Origin: an uncultured Mucilaginibacter sp.
GTDB lineage: Bacteria > Bacteroidota > Bacteroidia > Sphingobacteriales > Sphingobacteriaceae
NCBI GenBank assembly: GCA_913775265.1
Contig: CAJYJH010000010.1
Span: 165,730 to 229,729, forward strand
Reading direction: 5' to 3'
DNA length: 64,000 bases
The notes under the pieces are model-generated. The model saw only the letters and a list, made by a program, of their open reading frames with translations. It was not told where the DNA came from and made no database searches. This document shows, in pieces, positions 43,453 to 50,752 of this stretch; position 1 is the stretch's first letter, and each line of letters starts with the position of its first letter. The position numbers and the translations under genes are program-made.

Positions 43453-44316
43453 TCAAAAATTATCAACCACCGGCTGATGTTTTACACCTACCGCAACAAT
43501 AGTATGGTTATTTAAGAACTGCCTAAGCTTAATAAGCTTATCGGTATTTATTAAATCAACACCACACTGTAAGAGCGCGTTCCACACTACAGGGTTGTCG
43601 GGCGATTTCCAAAGGCGCACTTTTTTCCCAAATTTGTGGGCAATGTCAACAAACCTGCAAAGACGTTGTTTTTCATAAAAAGGCAGATCGCCTTTACCGC
43701 GCCATTTGATGAGCGAAGAATATTTGCAACTTGCGGTTTGATAAATATTCCGGGCTGTGGTATCGTGGGCAACCGTTTTTAAATCTTCGTCAATAAATGC
43801 CCAACGTGTAGTTTGTGCTTTAAGCGCTTTCACCGGTTTATGTCCTGATAGCACAATGGTAATATCCCGCTGTGTAAAATGCCCGTCCTCAACGCCAGAC
43901 AATACCGAACGGTACTTTTGCAGCAATTGGTTTAAAGCTTCGTAAGTATGCTCTCCGTTTGATTTAATATCTATCATTAAGGTGAGCGGGTAAACCGGGC
44001 GCCGGGTGGTTGAGTCAGTTCCGTTAATACAATTCATCAACGGATCGAGGTAAAGGCGCTCTAAAGTATTATTTTTTTTGAGTGATGGCAGCAGGTGAGC
44101 CACAATCAGCTTATTATGCCGCAAATAAACATCGGCCTCAACGTGGGTATAACCGTTATTTAAGGCATCATACAATGGGTGTTTGTGCCAGTAATCATTA
44201 TGAGCAAAAGCACAGGCAGATACAGAGTATTGCGCCTTTGCAAAAACGGTAATACTCGATAGTATAATCAGCAGAATTAATTTCAGATGCTTCGGGCAAA
44301 AATATGCAAGCTGCAT
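43453..44316 (-). CDS. Exported GDPD/PI-PLC-like phosphodiesterase
   Basis: 287 residues with a signal peptide (LKLILLIILSSITVFAKAQ). The catalytic core shows FAHNDYWHKHPLYDALNNGYTHVEADVYLRHNKLIVAH, which supplies the His-Asn, the Glu-Ala-Asp metal site and the second His of glycerophosphodiester phosphodiesterases in an AIM6-like variant. Later TLMIDIKSNGE and TIVLSGHKP follow the TIM-barrel strands, and VRLWKSPDNPVVWNALLQCGVDLINTD the last. It would cleave phosphodiesters in the periplasm or outside; the substrate is unknown. Monocistronic. Confidence 0.85.
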   Translation of the reverse strand: MQLAYFCPKHLKLILLIILSSITVFAKAQYSVSACAFAHNDYWHKHPLYDALNNGYTHVEADVYLRHNKLIVAHLLPSLKKNNTLERLYLDPLMNCINGTDSTTRRPVYPLTLMIDIKSNGEHTYEALNQLLQKYRSVLSGVEDGHFTQRDITIVLSGHKPVKALKAQTTRWAFIDEDLKTVAHDTTARNIYQTASCKYSSLIKWRGKGDLPFYEKQRLCRFVDIAHKFGKKVRLWKSPDNPVVWNALLQCGVDLINTDKLIKLRQFLNNHTIVAVGVKHQPVVDNF

Positions 44317-44469
44317 AAGTAAATATTGTACTGTAAAGTTACTTAGGTTATATTTTGATATTATTAGGTCATCATCAATTCTAATGATGTTTTAATGCTG
44401 ATACGTAAAATATGGTAAGCAAGTTAGGCCTTAAAAAAATTGGATTTAAAAACGTTTTAGCAAACCCTT

Positions 44470-44508
44470 AAAAACAGCAAAGCCCCCTGATGGGCAGGGG
44501 GACTTTTA
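44470..44508 (-). terminator. Terminator of the tRNA-like RNA locus
   Basis: On the minus strand a CCCCCTG/CAGGGGG stem, extended by flanking AAAG/CTTT, with a CCCAT loop is followed by TGCTGTTTTT. It is the counterpart of the terminator at 7460-7494. Confidence 0.75.
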
Positions 44509-44540
44509 CTAACCAATTATAAACCTAAATTATGAGAAGA
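44476..44540 (-). repeat. Copy 2 of the duplicated 64-nt RNA tail
   Basis: Begins immediately after the 3' end of the tRNA-like sequence and repeats 7425-7488. The first 34 nt are identical; the few differences fall in the terminator hairpin and mostly keep its pairing. Confidence 0.8.
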
Positions 44541-44541
44541 G

Positions 44542-44653
44542 CTGTTGGGGAAGGACTCGAACCTTCAAAGAGTGGTTAGCCCGCTTCGGGTTTCCCATGA
44601 TCTCCGCCACCGGGACAAGGAGGTGTGTCTGCCAAAAATTTCACCACCCAACA
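44542..44653 (-). ncRNA. tRNA-like RNA with long extra region (unusual or pseudo-tRNA)
   Basis: 112 nt. Acceptor TGTTGGG pairs fully with CCCAACA; the T-arm GAAGG-TTCGAGT-CCTTC is perfect; the D-arm GTG...TTGGCAGA-CAC is of the tRNA-Leu kind. The anticodon arm CCTCC-TTGTCCC-GGTGG has one mismatch and would give GTC, which does not fit Leu. About 40 nt, including a CCCG-AAG-CGGG hairpin, stand where the variable arm should be. An outer C-G pair could make the acceptor 8 bp. It may be a decayed tRNA, an unusual tRNA or a different RNA that uses a tRNA-like fold. Confidence 0.5.
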
Positions 44654-44679
44654 GTATTTTTTTTATAAAGAACAAACAA
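44649..44679 (-). promoter_or_regulatory. Promoter of the tRNA-like RNA
   Basis: On the minus strand TTG (44679-44677), a 20-nt spacer and TACTGTTG (44656-44649), one base off TAnnTTTG. Spacer length equals that of copy 1 at 7366. The -7 element overlaps the 5' acceptor strand, so a start at the usual distance would cut off part of the acceptor stem. Confidence 0.4.
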
Positions 44680-44804
44680 GTTTTCTGACTTGCTTAATAC
44701 AAATTTAAGACCGACTGTAGTTTTTTGCAAATATTTCAACATAATATTTGCATTTTTAGTTGATTTTTAATTATCCTTGTATATAAATACCTAATTACAA
44801 ATTT

Positions 44805-45281
44805 ATGCCGCATAGAAAAGCTCAAAATTTAGAAATTGATAATTTGGACATCCAAATTCTGTCTATTTTGATGAAAAATGCTACTACGCCTTATACCGAG
44901 ATAGCAAAAGACCTGATTGTATCTGGTGGTACGATACACGTAAGGATGAAAAAGCTGGAAGAAATGGGAGTAATTAAGGGCGCAAGCCTGGAGGTTAATC
45001 CTCAGAAACTTGGCTTTGATGTTACGGCCTTTTTAGGTATTTATTTAGAAAAAGGCTCACAATACCAGGAAGCTGTTAAAGCGCTCAAAGAAATCCCGGA
45101 AATTGTTGAGCTGCATTACACCACCGGCGAGTGGAGTATTTTTGCCAAAATTGTTTGCCATGATACCAATCACCTGCGCGAGGTTTTAAATGAAAACATC
45201 CAGGGCGTACCAGGTATACAACGTACCGAAACTTTCATCTCGCTGGAAGAGCCTATTAAACGTCAGATCACTTTAGACTAA
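44805..45281 (+). CDS. Lrp/AsnC-family transcriptional regulator
   Basis: 158 residues. The N-terminal HTH reads LDIQILSILMKNATTPYTEIAKDLIVSGGTIHVRMKKLEEMGVI, followed by the linker strand and a RAM ligand-binding domain (DVTAFLGIYLEKGSQYQEAVKALKEIPEIVELHYTTGEWSIFAKI). The protein probably senses an amino acid and forms octamers. It stands alone; the regulated genes cannot be named. The start gives the usual length. Confidence 0.94.
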   Translation: MPHRKAQNLEIDNLDIQILSILMKNATTPYTEIAKDLIVSGGTIHVRMKKLEEMGVIKGASLEVNPQKLGFDVTAFLGIYLEKGSQYQEAVKALKEIPEIVELHYTTGEWSIFAKIVCHDTNHLREVLNENIQGVPGIQRTETFISLEEPIKRQITLD

Positions 45282-45304
45282 GCTATATCCTGCTTTAAAA
45301 GCAT

Positions 45305-45350
45305 AACGGCAATATTTACATGGTGTTAAATATTGCCGTTTCTGCGTTTT
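45305..45350. terminator. Bidirectional terminator between lrp-like gene and tex
   Basis: AACGGCAATATTTA and TAAATATTGCCGTT are perfect 14-base arms around an 8-nt loop, placed between convergent genes, with T-rich tails on either strand. Confidence 0.85.
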
Positions 45351-45351
45351 G

Positions 45352-47598
45352 CTATTTAAACCTGGCTTTTAGTGCAGCCAGTTTGCTTTGCATATCGCCT
45401 TCGGGCTCTTTCTTACTTTTATTAGGCTGACCTGTAAAAGCAGGCTTACGTGCCGGGTTGCTATTTTTATTTTCTTCGGTTTTCATGCTTAATGAAATCC
45501 GCTTGCGGGCAACATCAACCTCGGTAACGGTAACTTCTACCTGCTGGTGCACTTTCAACACCTCGTTAGGATCTTTAATGTATCGGTTAGCCATCTGGCT
45601 CAGGTGAACTAATCCGTCCTGATGCACGCCGATATCCACAAAAGCACCAAAGGCGGTGATGTTGGTTACAATGCCAGGCAATTTCATGCCGACCTTTAAA
45701 TCTTTAATCTCATTTACCCCTTCGGTAAAACTGAACGCTTCAAATTTTTCGCGCGGGTCGCGGCCGGGTTTGGCCAGTTCGGCCATAATATCGTTCAGGG
45801 TGGGTAAACCTACTTTATCTGAGGTATATTTTTGTAGTGGGATGCTTTTGCGCAATTTATCATTCGTCATTAAATCGCGAATGGTTGCGTTGTTGTCTTT
45901 TGCAATCTGCTCCACCAGGCTGTATCTCTCCGGGTGTACACCACTTGCCTCTAAAGGGTTATCAGAACCTTGAATGCGTAAAAACCCTGCTGCCTGCTCA
46001 AACGCCTTTTCGCCCAAACGGGGAACTTTTTTAAGCTGCTCGCGACGTTTAAAAGCACCATGCTGGTTACGATAATCTACAATATTTTGCGCCAGTTGTG
46101 GACCCAAGCCAGACACATAAGCCAATATTTGTTTAGACGCTGTATTGAGCTCTACCCCTACTGCGTTTACACAACTAATCACGGTATCATCAAGCGAGGT
46201 TTGTAATTTATTTTGGTCCACATCATGCTGGTATTGTCCTACACCTATAGACTTCGGATCAATTTTCACCAGCTCTGCCAAAGGATCCATCAACCGTCGG
46301 CCGATAGATACGGCACCACGTACGGTGACGTCTTTGTCCGGAAACTCCTCACGGGCAGCCTCAGATGCCGAATAAATAGAAGCGCCGCTCTCGTTCACCA
46401 TTACAATCAGCGCGCCAGGCAATTGCAGGCCACGTACAAACGTTTCGGTTTCCCGACCGGCCGTGCCATTGCCAATAGCTATAGCTTCTATTTTGTAAGT
46501 TTCGAATAGATGCTTTACTATCTTTTCAGCTTCGCGGGCCTGCCCGGCACCGGTATGCGGGAATATGGCTGTATACTCTAACAATTTACCCTGCTCATCC
46601 AGGCAAACTAACTTACAACCAGTACGGAAGCCAGGGTCGATAGCCATTACCCGTTTTTGGCCCAATGGTGCAGCCAATAACAATTGGCGGGCGTTTTCGG
46701 CAAATACGCGAATTGCTTCTTCATCAGCTTTTTTCTTGGTTAGCAAACGCGCTTCTGTTTCCATGGAAGGTTTTAGCAAACGTTTGTAACCGTCGGCAAT
46801 AGCCAGACGCACTTGGTCTGATGCAGTATTATTAGATTTTACAAACGTGCGGTCTAATAAAGCAATGGCATCATCCTCGGGCGGCATAATATCCAGGTAT
46901 AAAATCTCTTCTTTTTCGGCACGGCGCATGGCCAATATGCGGTGTGATGGTGCTGCTTTAACCGGTTCTGTCCAGTCAAAGTAGTCTTTATATTTGATAC
47001 CAGCCTCTTCTTTACCAGGTACTACTTTGCTTTGAAAGGTTCCCCTCTCCACAAACATTTCACGCAGTTGAGTCCGTACTTCGGCATTCTCGCTGATGGT
47101 TTCGGCAATAATATCACGTGCACCAGCCAGTGCTTCTTCCAGGCTGTTCACGCCTTTCTCGCCGTCTACATATTTTTCTGCTTCTGCAGATAAATCCAGT
47201 TTTCCTTGAGCCAGCACTACCTCGGCCAAAGGCTGTAAGCCCTTTTCGCGCGCGGCAGTAGCACGGGTTTTACGTTTAGGGCGATAAGGCAAATAAATAT
47301 CCTCCAGCAGCACCATTGTTTCAGCCTCTTCAATCTGCTTTTGCAGCTCGGGCGTTAATTTGCCCATATCAGTAAGCGATTTCAGGATGGCTTCCCGGCG
47401 TTTATCCAGTTCGCGTAGCTGTTGTACGCGGTCGCGTATGATAGTTACCTGCACCTCATCTAAGCTGCCGGTAAGCTCTTTACGGTAGCGCGAAATAAAT
47501 GGCACCGTGGCACCTTCGTCCAGCAGATTAACGGTGGCTGTTACTTGTTTAGAGGCCACCGCAAGCTCCTGCGCTATTTTAATGTGATGATCAATCAT
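45352..47598 (-). CDS. tex: Tex family S1 RNA-binding protein
   Basis: 748 residues, full length. The Tex N-terminal helical domain (TVPFISRYRKELTGSLDEVQ) is followed by the YqgF-like RNase H fold (RVMAIDPGFRTGCKLVCLDEQG, then IAIGNGTAGRETE), the helix-hairpin-helix region (GLGPQLAQNIVDYRNQHGAFKRREQLKKVPRLGEKAFEQAAGFLRI) and a C-terminal S1 domain (GMKLPGIVTNITAFGAFVDIGVHQDGLVHLSQMA). Tex binds nucleic acids and interacts with transcription. A GTG two codons upstream (47604) is in frame, but the ATG at 47598 is the likely start. Confidence 0.96.
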   Translation of the reverse strand: MIDHHIKIAQELAVASKQVTATVNLLDEGATVPFISRYRKELTGSLDEVQVTIIRDRVQQLRELDKRREAILKSLTDMGKLTPELQKQIEEAETMVLLEDIYLPYRPKRKTRATAAREKGLQPLAEVVLAQGKLDLSAEAEKYVDGEKGVNSLEEALAGARDIIAETISENAEVRTQLREMFVERGTFQSKVVPGKEEAGIKYKDYFDWTEPVKAAPSHRILAMRRAEKEEILYLDIMPPEDDAIALLDRTFVKSNNTASDQVRLAIADGYKRLLKPSMETEARLLTKKKADEEAIRVFAENARQLLLAAPLGQKRVMAIDPGFRTGCKLVCLDEQGKLLEYTAIFPHTGAGQAREAEKIVKHLFETYKIEAIAIGNGTAGRETETFVRGLQLPGALIVMVNESGASIYSASEAAREEFPDKDVTVRGAVSIGRRLMDPLAELVKIDPKSIGVGQYQHDVDQNKLQTSLDDTVISCVNAVGVELNTASKQILAYVSGLGPQLAQNIVDYRNQHGAFKRREQLKKVPRLGEKAFEQAAGFLRIQGSDNPLEASGVHPERYSLVEQIAKDNNATIRDLMTNDKLRKSIPLQKYTSDKVGLPTLNDIMAELAKPGRDPREKFEAFSFTEGVNEIKDLKVGMKLPGIVTNITAFGAFVDIGVHQDGLVHLSQMANRYIKDPNEVLKVHQQVEVTVTEVDVARKRISLSMKTEENKNSNPARKPAFTGQPNKSKKEPEGDMQSKLAALKARFK

Positions 47599-47640
47599 GT
47601 TCACTTTTCAATTACGAACCGCGAAGTTAATGAAATACCA

Positions 47641-47728
47641 CCCAACCCCCTAAAGGGGAGTATTTAGTGATAGCGATTTTCTTAACTTTGCATTATCATT
47701 AACTATTAATACTCACCCCTTAGGGGTA
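47641..47728. repeat. CCCCTaAAGGGG-type inverted repeats around a promoter
   Basis: CCCCCTAAAGGGG at 47647-47659 and ACCCCTTAGGGGT at 47715-47727 are two self-complementary units; the flanks (GAGTATT on one side, AATACTC on the other) also pair with each other over the 50-nt interval. Between them lies TAACTTTG (47683-47690), an exact -7 element for the downstream gene, whose leader therefore contains the second hairpin. Confidence 0.5.
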
Positions 47729-47743
47729 TGGAGCTAAGCTTTT

Positions 47744-47965
47744 ATGGATTCTTATCAAATGCGGAAGTTTGAGTTTAGGCTGGAAGAAATTTATAATAAA
47801 ACCGAATGGCTGCAATATGAATTACCGCTCAATGAATTTATTGCCAGGTTTCCGGTAGAGTTTAAAAATGACGTTCCTCAGCGCCCTCACTGGCCCGAAG
47901 ATTTTGACCTGGACCGGGAAACCCGTTTGGCCATTATGGTAGCTTTTAGGGAGTCGTTCAGTTAA
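47744..47965 (+). CDS. Small conserved-looking protein of unknown function (73 aa)
   Basis: 73 residues starting MDSYQMRKFEFRLEEIYNKT. It is amphipathic and acidic in the second half (PHWPEDFDLDRETRLAIMVAF). No domain is known to me. It has its own promoter (TAACTTTG at 47683) and terminator, both well formed, which supports a real gene. The leader of about 50 nt includes a hairpin close to the start, which could affect translation. Confidence 0.65.
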   Translation: MDSYQMRKFEFRLEEIYNKTEWLQYELPLNEFIARFPVEFKNDVPQRPHWPEDFDLDRETRLAIMVAFRESFS

Positions 47966-47969
47966 AACA

Positions 47970-48001
47970 GTAAAGGCCGGGTCGATTAACCCAGCCTTTA
48001 C
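47970..48001. terminator. Terminator between the 73-aa gene and the old yellow enzyme
   Basis: GTAAAGGC-c-GGGT pairs with ACCC-a-GCCTTTAC around CGATTA, between convergent genes. The T-run is weak. Confidence 0.55.
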
Positions 48002-48021
48002 CTATAAAACAGTTATTGTAA

Positions 48022-49125
48022 TTACATCACCAATTTTGCCAAAGCATCTTTGGTAAAACCTTTCAAATCATCAGTGCGGCCTTCGTGTATTTTTTGTACC
48101 CAAAACGGATCTGATAACAGCGGGCGGCCTACCGCCACCAGGTCAAAATCACCACGATCCATACGGCGCAGCAATTCATCCAACGAGCTTGCCTCCGAGC
48201 TTTCGCCGGCAAAGGCAGCTAAAAAATCACCGTTCAAACCTACGGACCCCACAGTAATCGTAGCCTTACCGGTTAGCTTTTTAGCCCATCCGGCAAAATT
48301 TAAGTCTGATCCATCAAACTCAGGCTCCCAAAAACGGCGTTGTGAGCAATGAAAAATATCTACCCCGGCATCAGCCAACGGGTTTAACCAGGCTTCCAGT
48401 TCTTGAGGGTTGTGAGCCATCTTACTGGTGTAAGCCGTAGGTTTCCATTGAGATAAGCGTATAATCAAGGCAAAGTCTTCACCTCCGCGCTTACGCACTT
48501 CTTTAATCACTTCTATAGCAAAGCGGCTACGCTCGGGCAGGGTTGCGCCGCCATAACCGTCGGTACGCAGGTTGGTCCCTTCCCAAAAAAACTGGTCAAT
48601 TAAGTAGCCATGTGCACCATGTATTTCCACACAATCAAAACCCAAACGCTTGGCATCGGCAGCAGCCTGACCAAAAGCGGCAATGGTATCAGCAATGTCA
48701 GCATCTGTCATAGCACGGCCGTTATTAAGGCCGGGGTTGTTCAACCCTGATGGTCCCTCAAACGGCTCAGACGGTACCCAGCCCGATTGATGATTAGGCA
48801 TCACCCCCATATGCCATATTTGCGGCCCCATAGCGCCGCCAGCCTCATGCACATTATTAATCACATTTTGCCATCCGTTCAAGGCCTGTTCGCCATAAAA
48901 ATGCGGGACGTTTTTATCGTTGGATGAAGCAACACGGTTAATCACCGTTCCTTCTGATAATATCAATCCCACCTCACCTTCAGCTCTTATACGGTAATAT
49001 GCTGCTACATCTGCTGTAGGCACACCATTGGGCGAAAATGAACGCGTCATGGGTGCCATTACAATTCGGTTTTTAATGTTTAACGATTTCAGGGCAAACG
49101 GCCTGAATAAGCTATCTGTTTTCAT
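48022..49125 (-). CDS. Old yellow enzyme family NADH:flavin oxidoreductase
   Basis: 367 residues. FMN-binding TIM barrel starting LFRPFALKSLNIKNRIVMAPMTRSFSPNGVPTADVAAYY. The substrate-binding pair is seen in VEIHGAHGYLIDQFFWEGTNLRTDGYGG, with the following RSRFAIEVIKEVR helix, and the phosphate site in DFDLVAVGRPLLSDPFWV. It reduces activated alkenes or similar electrophiles with NAD(P)H. The ArsR-type regulator gene ends 13 nt upstream, so the pair forms an operon likely induced by the signal the regulator reads. Confidence 0.95.
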   Translation of the reverse strand: MKTDSLFRPFALKSLNIKNRIVMAPMTRSFSPNGVPTADVAAYYRIRAEGEVGLILSEGTVINRVASSNDKNVPHFYGEQALNGWQNVINNVHEAGGAMGPQIWHMGVMPNHQSGWVPSEPFEGPSGLNNPGLNNGRAMTDADIADTIAAFGQAAADAKRLGFDCVEIHGAHGYLIDQFFWEGTNLRTDGYGGATLPERSRFAIEVIKEVRKRGGEDFALIIRLSQWKPTAYTSKMAHNPQELEAWLNPLADAGVDIFHCSQRRFWEPEFDGSDLNFAGWAKKLTGKATITVGSVGLNGDFLAAFAGESSEASSLDELLRRMDRGDFDLVAVGRPLLSDPFWVQKIHEGRTDDLKGFTKDALAKLVM

Positions 49126-49138
49126 GTATGATGTATTA

Positions 49139-49438
49139 TTAGATTTCTGTTTGTATAAGCTGGCTTAATTGAGCAAACGCTTCTTCGTTGCGCTGATAGT
49201 AGGTCCACTGTCCTACCCTGGTAGATTTAACCAGGCCCGCACGTTGCAAAGCAGATAAATATTCGGACACGGTAGATTGAGTTAAACCAGCTTTTTGCTG
49301 TATTTGTCCTACGCAAATACCATGAGCATAACCATACTGGACTTGTTCGGGGAAACTTGCCTCGGGTTGCTTTAACCAATTTAAGATCTGCAAACGGGTT
49401 TTGTTGGAGAGCGCCTTGAAAACTTCTACCTGATCCAT
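49139..49438 (-). CDS. ArsR-family regulator of the old yellow enzyme gene
   Basis: 99 residues starting MDQVEVFKALSNKTRLQILNWLKQ. The winged HTH is clear: ICVGQIQQKAGLTQSTVSEYLSALQRAGLVKSTRVGQWTYYQ. Cysteines are few, so a metal ligand set is not obvious; a redox or electrophile signal would suit the partner enzyme. The ATG at 49438 lies 3 nt after the -7 element. It is the first gene of a two-gene operon and probably represses it. Confidence 0.9.
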   Translation of the reverse strand: MDQVEVFKALSNKTRLQILNWLKQPEASFPEQVQYGYAHGICVGQIQQKAGLTQSTVSEYLSALQRAGLVKSTRVGQWTYYQRNEEAFAQLSQLIQTEI

Positions 49439-49441
49439 ACA

Positions 49442-49474
49442 CAAAGATATATCGACTTTTCCCGATATGCCAAA
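49442..49474 (-). promoter_or_regulatory. Promoter and operator of the arsR-OYE operon
   Basis: On the minus strand TTTG, a 21-nt spacer and TATCTTTG (49449-49442), an exact -7 match. An inverted repeat ATATCG-N8-CGATAT (49449-49468) lies between the two elements, where a repressor would block polymerase. Confidence 0.65.
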
Positions 49475-49561
49475 ATCAATCAGAAGTGTGACATTTAATT
49501 GATATGTCGCTCAACATATGAGTTGAAGTAGCATATTAACCTCTACCCCTATAAACAAAAA

Positions 49562-49587
49562 AAAGGCCTCGCAAATGCGAAGCCTTT
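49562..49587 (-). terminator. Terminator of pdhB
   Basis: On the minus strand AAAGGCTTCGCATTTGCGAGGCCTTT forms a stem with one bulge, followed by TTTTTTG. Confidence 0.75.
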
Positions 49588-49608
49588 CTGTATAACAGTT
49601 AGCGTAAC

Positions 49609-50592
49609 TTATTTAGTTACGTACATTACTTCTTTAACTGCTTTAATTACGCGCTCTGCATTTGGCAGATACTCCTGAATTAAAGTTGGTGCGTAAGGAA
49701 GTGGTACGTCGCCACCCATAATGCGTAGGATAGGGGCATCTAAATAATCAAATGCATCTTTTTGCACTTTAAACGCAACCTCGGTAGCGATCGAACCTAA
49801 AGGCCAGCTCTCCTCAACCAATACCAAACGGTTAGTTTTTTTAACCGACTCAATTACGGTAGCGTAATCGATAGGACGTACAGTACGTAAATCGATCACT
49901 TCGGCGCTAATGCCTTCTTTTTCTAATTCGGCAGCAGCGGCGTTAACCACTTTCATGATTTTACCAAAACCTACCAGAGTAACGTCAGTACCTTGTTTGG
50001 TTACAGCAGCTTTACCTATCTCAATATAGTAAGTTTCTTCAGGAACCTGGCCTTTATCACCATACATCAATTCCGACTCCATAAAAATTACCGGATCAGG
50101 ATCAAGGATAGCTGATTTTAATAAACCTTTAGCATCGTACGGGTTTGACGGTACTACAACTTTTAAACCCGGACAGTTAGCATACCAGTTTTCAAAACAC
50201 TGGCTGTGCTGAGAGCTCAACATACCTGCGTTACCGGTTGGGCCACGGAATACAATTGGCACAGAGAACTGACCACCACTCATACTCATCATTTTAGCAG
50301 CAGCATTGATGATCTGATCGATAGCTACTAACGAGAAGTTAAAGGTCATGAACTCAATGATTGGGCGTAAGCCATTCATGGCCGAACCAATGCCTATACC
50401 GGCAAAACCAAGCTCAGAGATTGGCGTATCAATAACACGTTTAGCACCAAATTCGTCAAGCATACCCTGGCTAACCTTGTAAGCACCGTTATACTCGGCA
50501 ACTTCTTCGCCCATCAGGTATATTGTATCGTCGTTGCGCATCTCTTCGTTCATAGCTTCACGAAGCGCTTCTCTGAATTGTATTTCTCTCAT
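49609..50592 (-). CDS. pdhB: Pyruvate dehydrogenase E1 component, beta subunit
   Basis: 327 residues, normal length. The E1 beta features are REIQFREALREAMNEEMRNDD, YLMGEEVAEYNGAYKVSQGM, DTPISELGFAGIGIGSAMNG, and the C-terminal transketolase domain (GTDVTLVGFGKIMKVVNAAA, VIDLRTVRPIDYATV). With the alpha subunit it forms the thiamine diphosphate site that decarboxylates pyruvate. The alpha gene is not in the window. A -7 element TATATTTG (50631-50624) precedes it by about 30 nt. Branched-chain E1 beta is possible but less likely. Confidence 0.93.
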   Translation of the reverse strand: MREIQFREALREAMNEEMRNDDTIYLMGEEVAEYNGAYKVSQGMLDEFGAKRVIDTPISELGFAGIGIGSAMNGLRPIIEFMTFNFSLVAIDQIINAAAKMMSMSGGQFSVPIVFRGPTGNAGMLSSQHSQCFENWYANCPGLKVVVPSNPYDAKGLLKSAILDPDPVIFMESELMYGDKGQVPEETYYIEIGKAAVTKQGTDVTLVGFGKIMKVVNAAAAELEKEGISAEVIDLRTVRPIDYATVIESVKKTNRLVLVEESWPLGSIATEVAFKVQKDAFDYLDAPILRIMGGDVPLPYAPTLIQEYLPNAERVIKAVKEVMYVTK

Positions 50593-50623
50593 TATATATT
50601 TAAATGAAATTTTTTTCCGGGAG

Positions 50624-50631
50624 CAAATATA
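50624..50631 (-). promoter_or_regulatory. -7 promoter element of pdhB
   Basis: TATATTTG on the minus strand, an exact match to TAnnTTTG, 31 nt before the pdhB ATG. Confidence 0.55.
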
Positions 50632-50752
50632 ATTAATGCGAGTTTAAAAACAACTTGTTTTAACGGATATAAAGCAGTTGTTACTAATTTACCCGGAAAT
50701 GAACAACGGTTAGTTTATTAATCTTAATTTACGCTATTATAAGCCTTTCGCA

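Noticed and set aside
43757..43945. Plus-strand frame inside the GDPD-like gene
   Set aside because: A shadow frame over a strongly coding minus-strand gene with a signal peptide and catalytic motifs.
44541..44660. Plus-strand RNA ending in the T-run at 44656
   Set aside because: The T-arm and D-arm motifs, the duplicated tail and the strong terminator all read on the minus strand; the plus-strand T-run is explained by the A-run before the minus-strand promoter.
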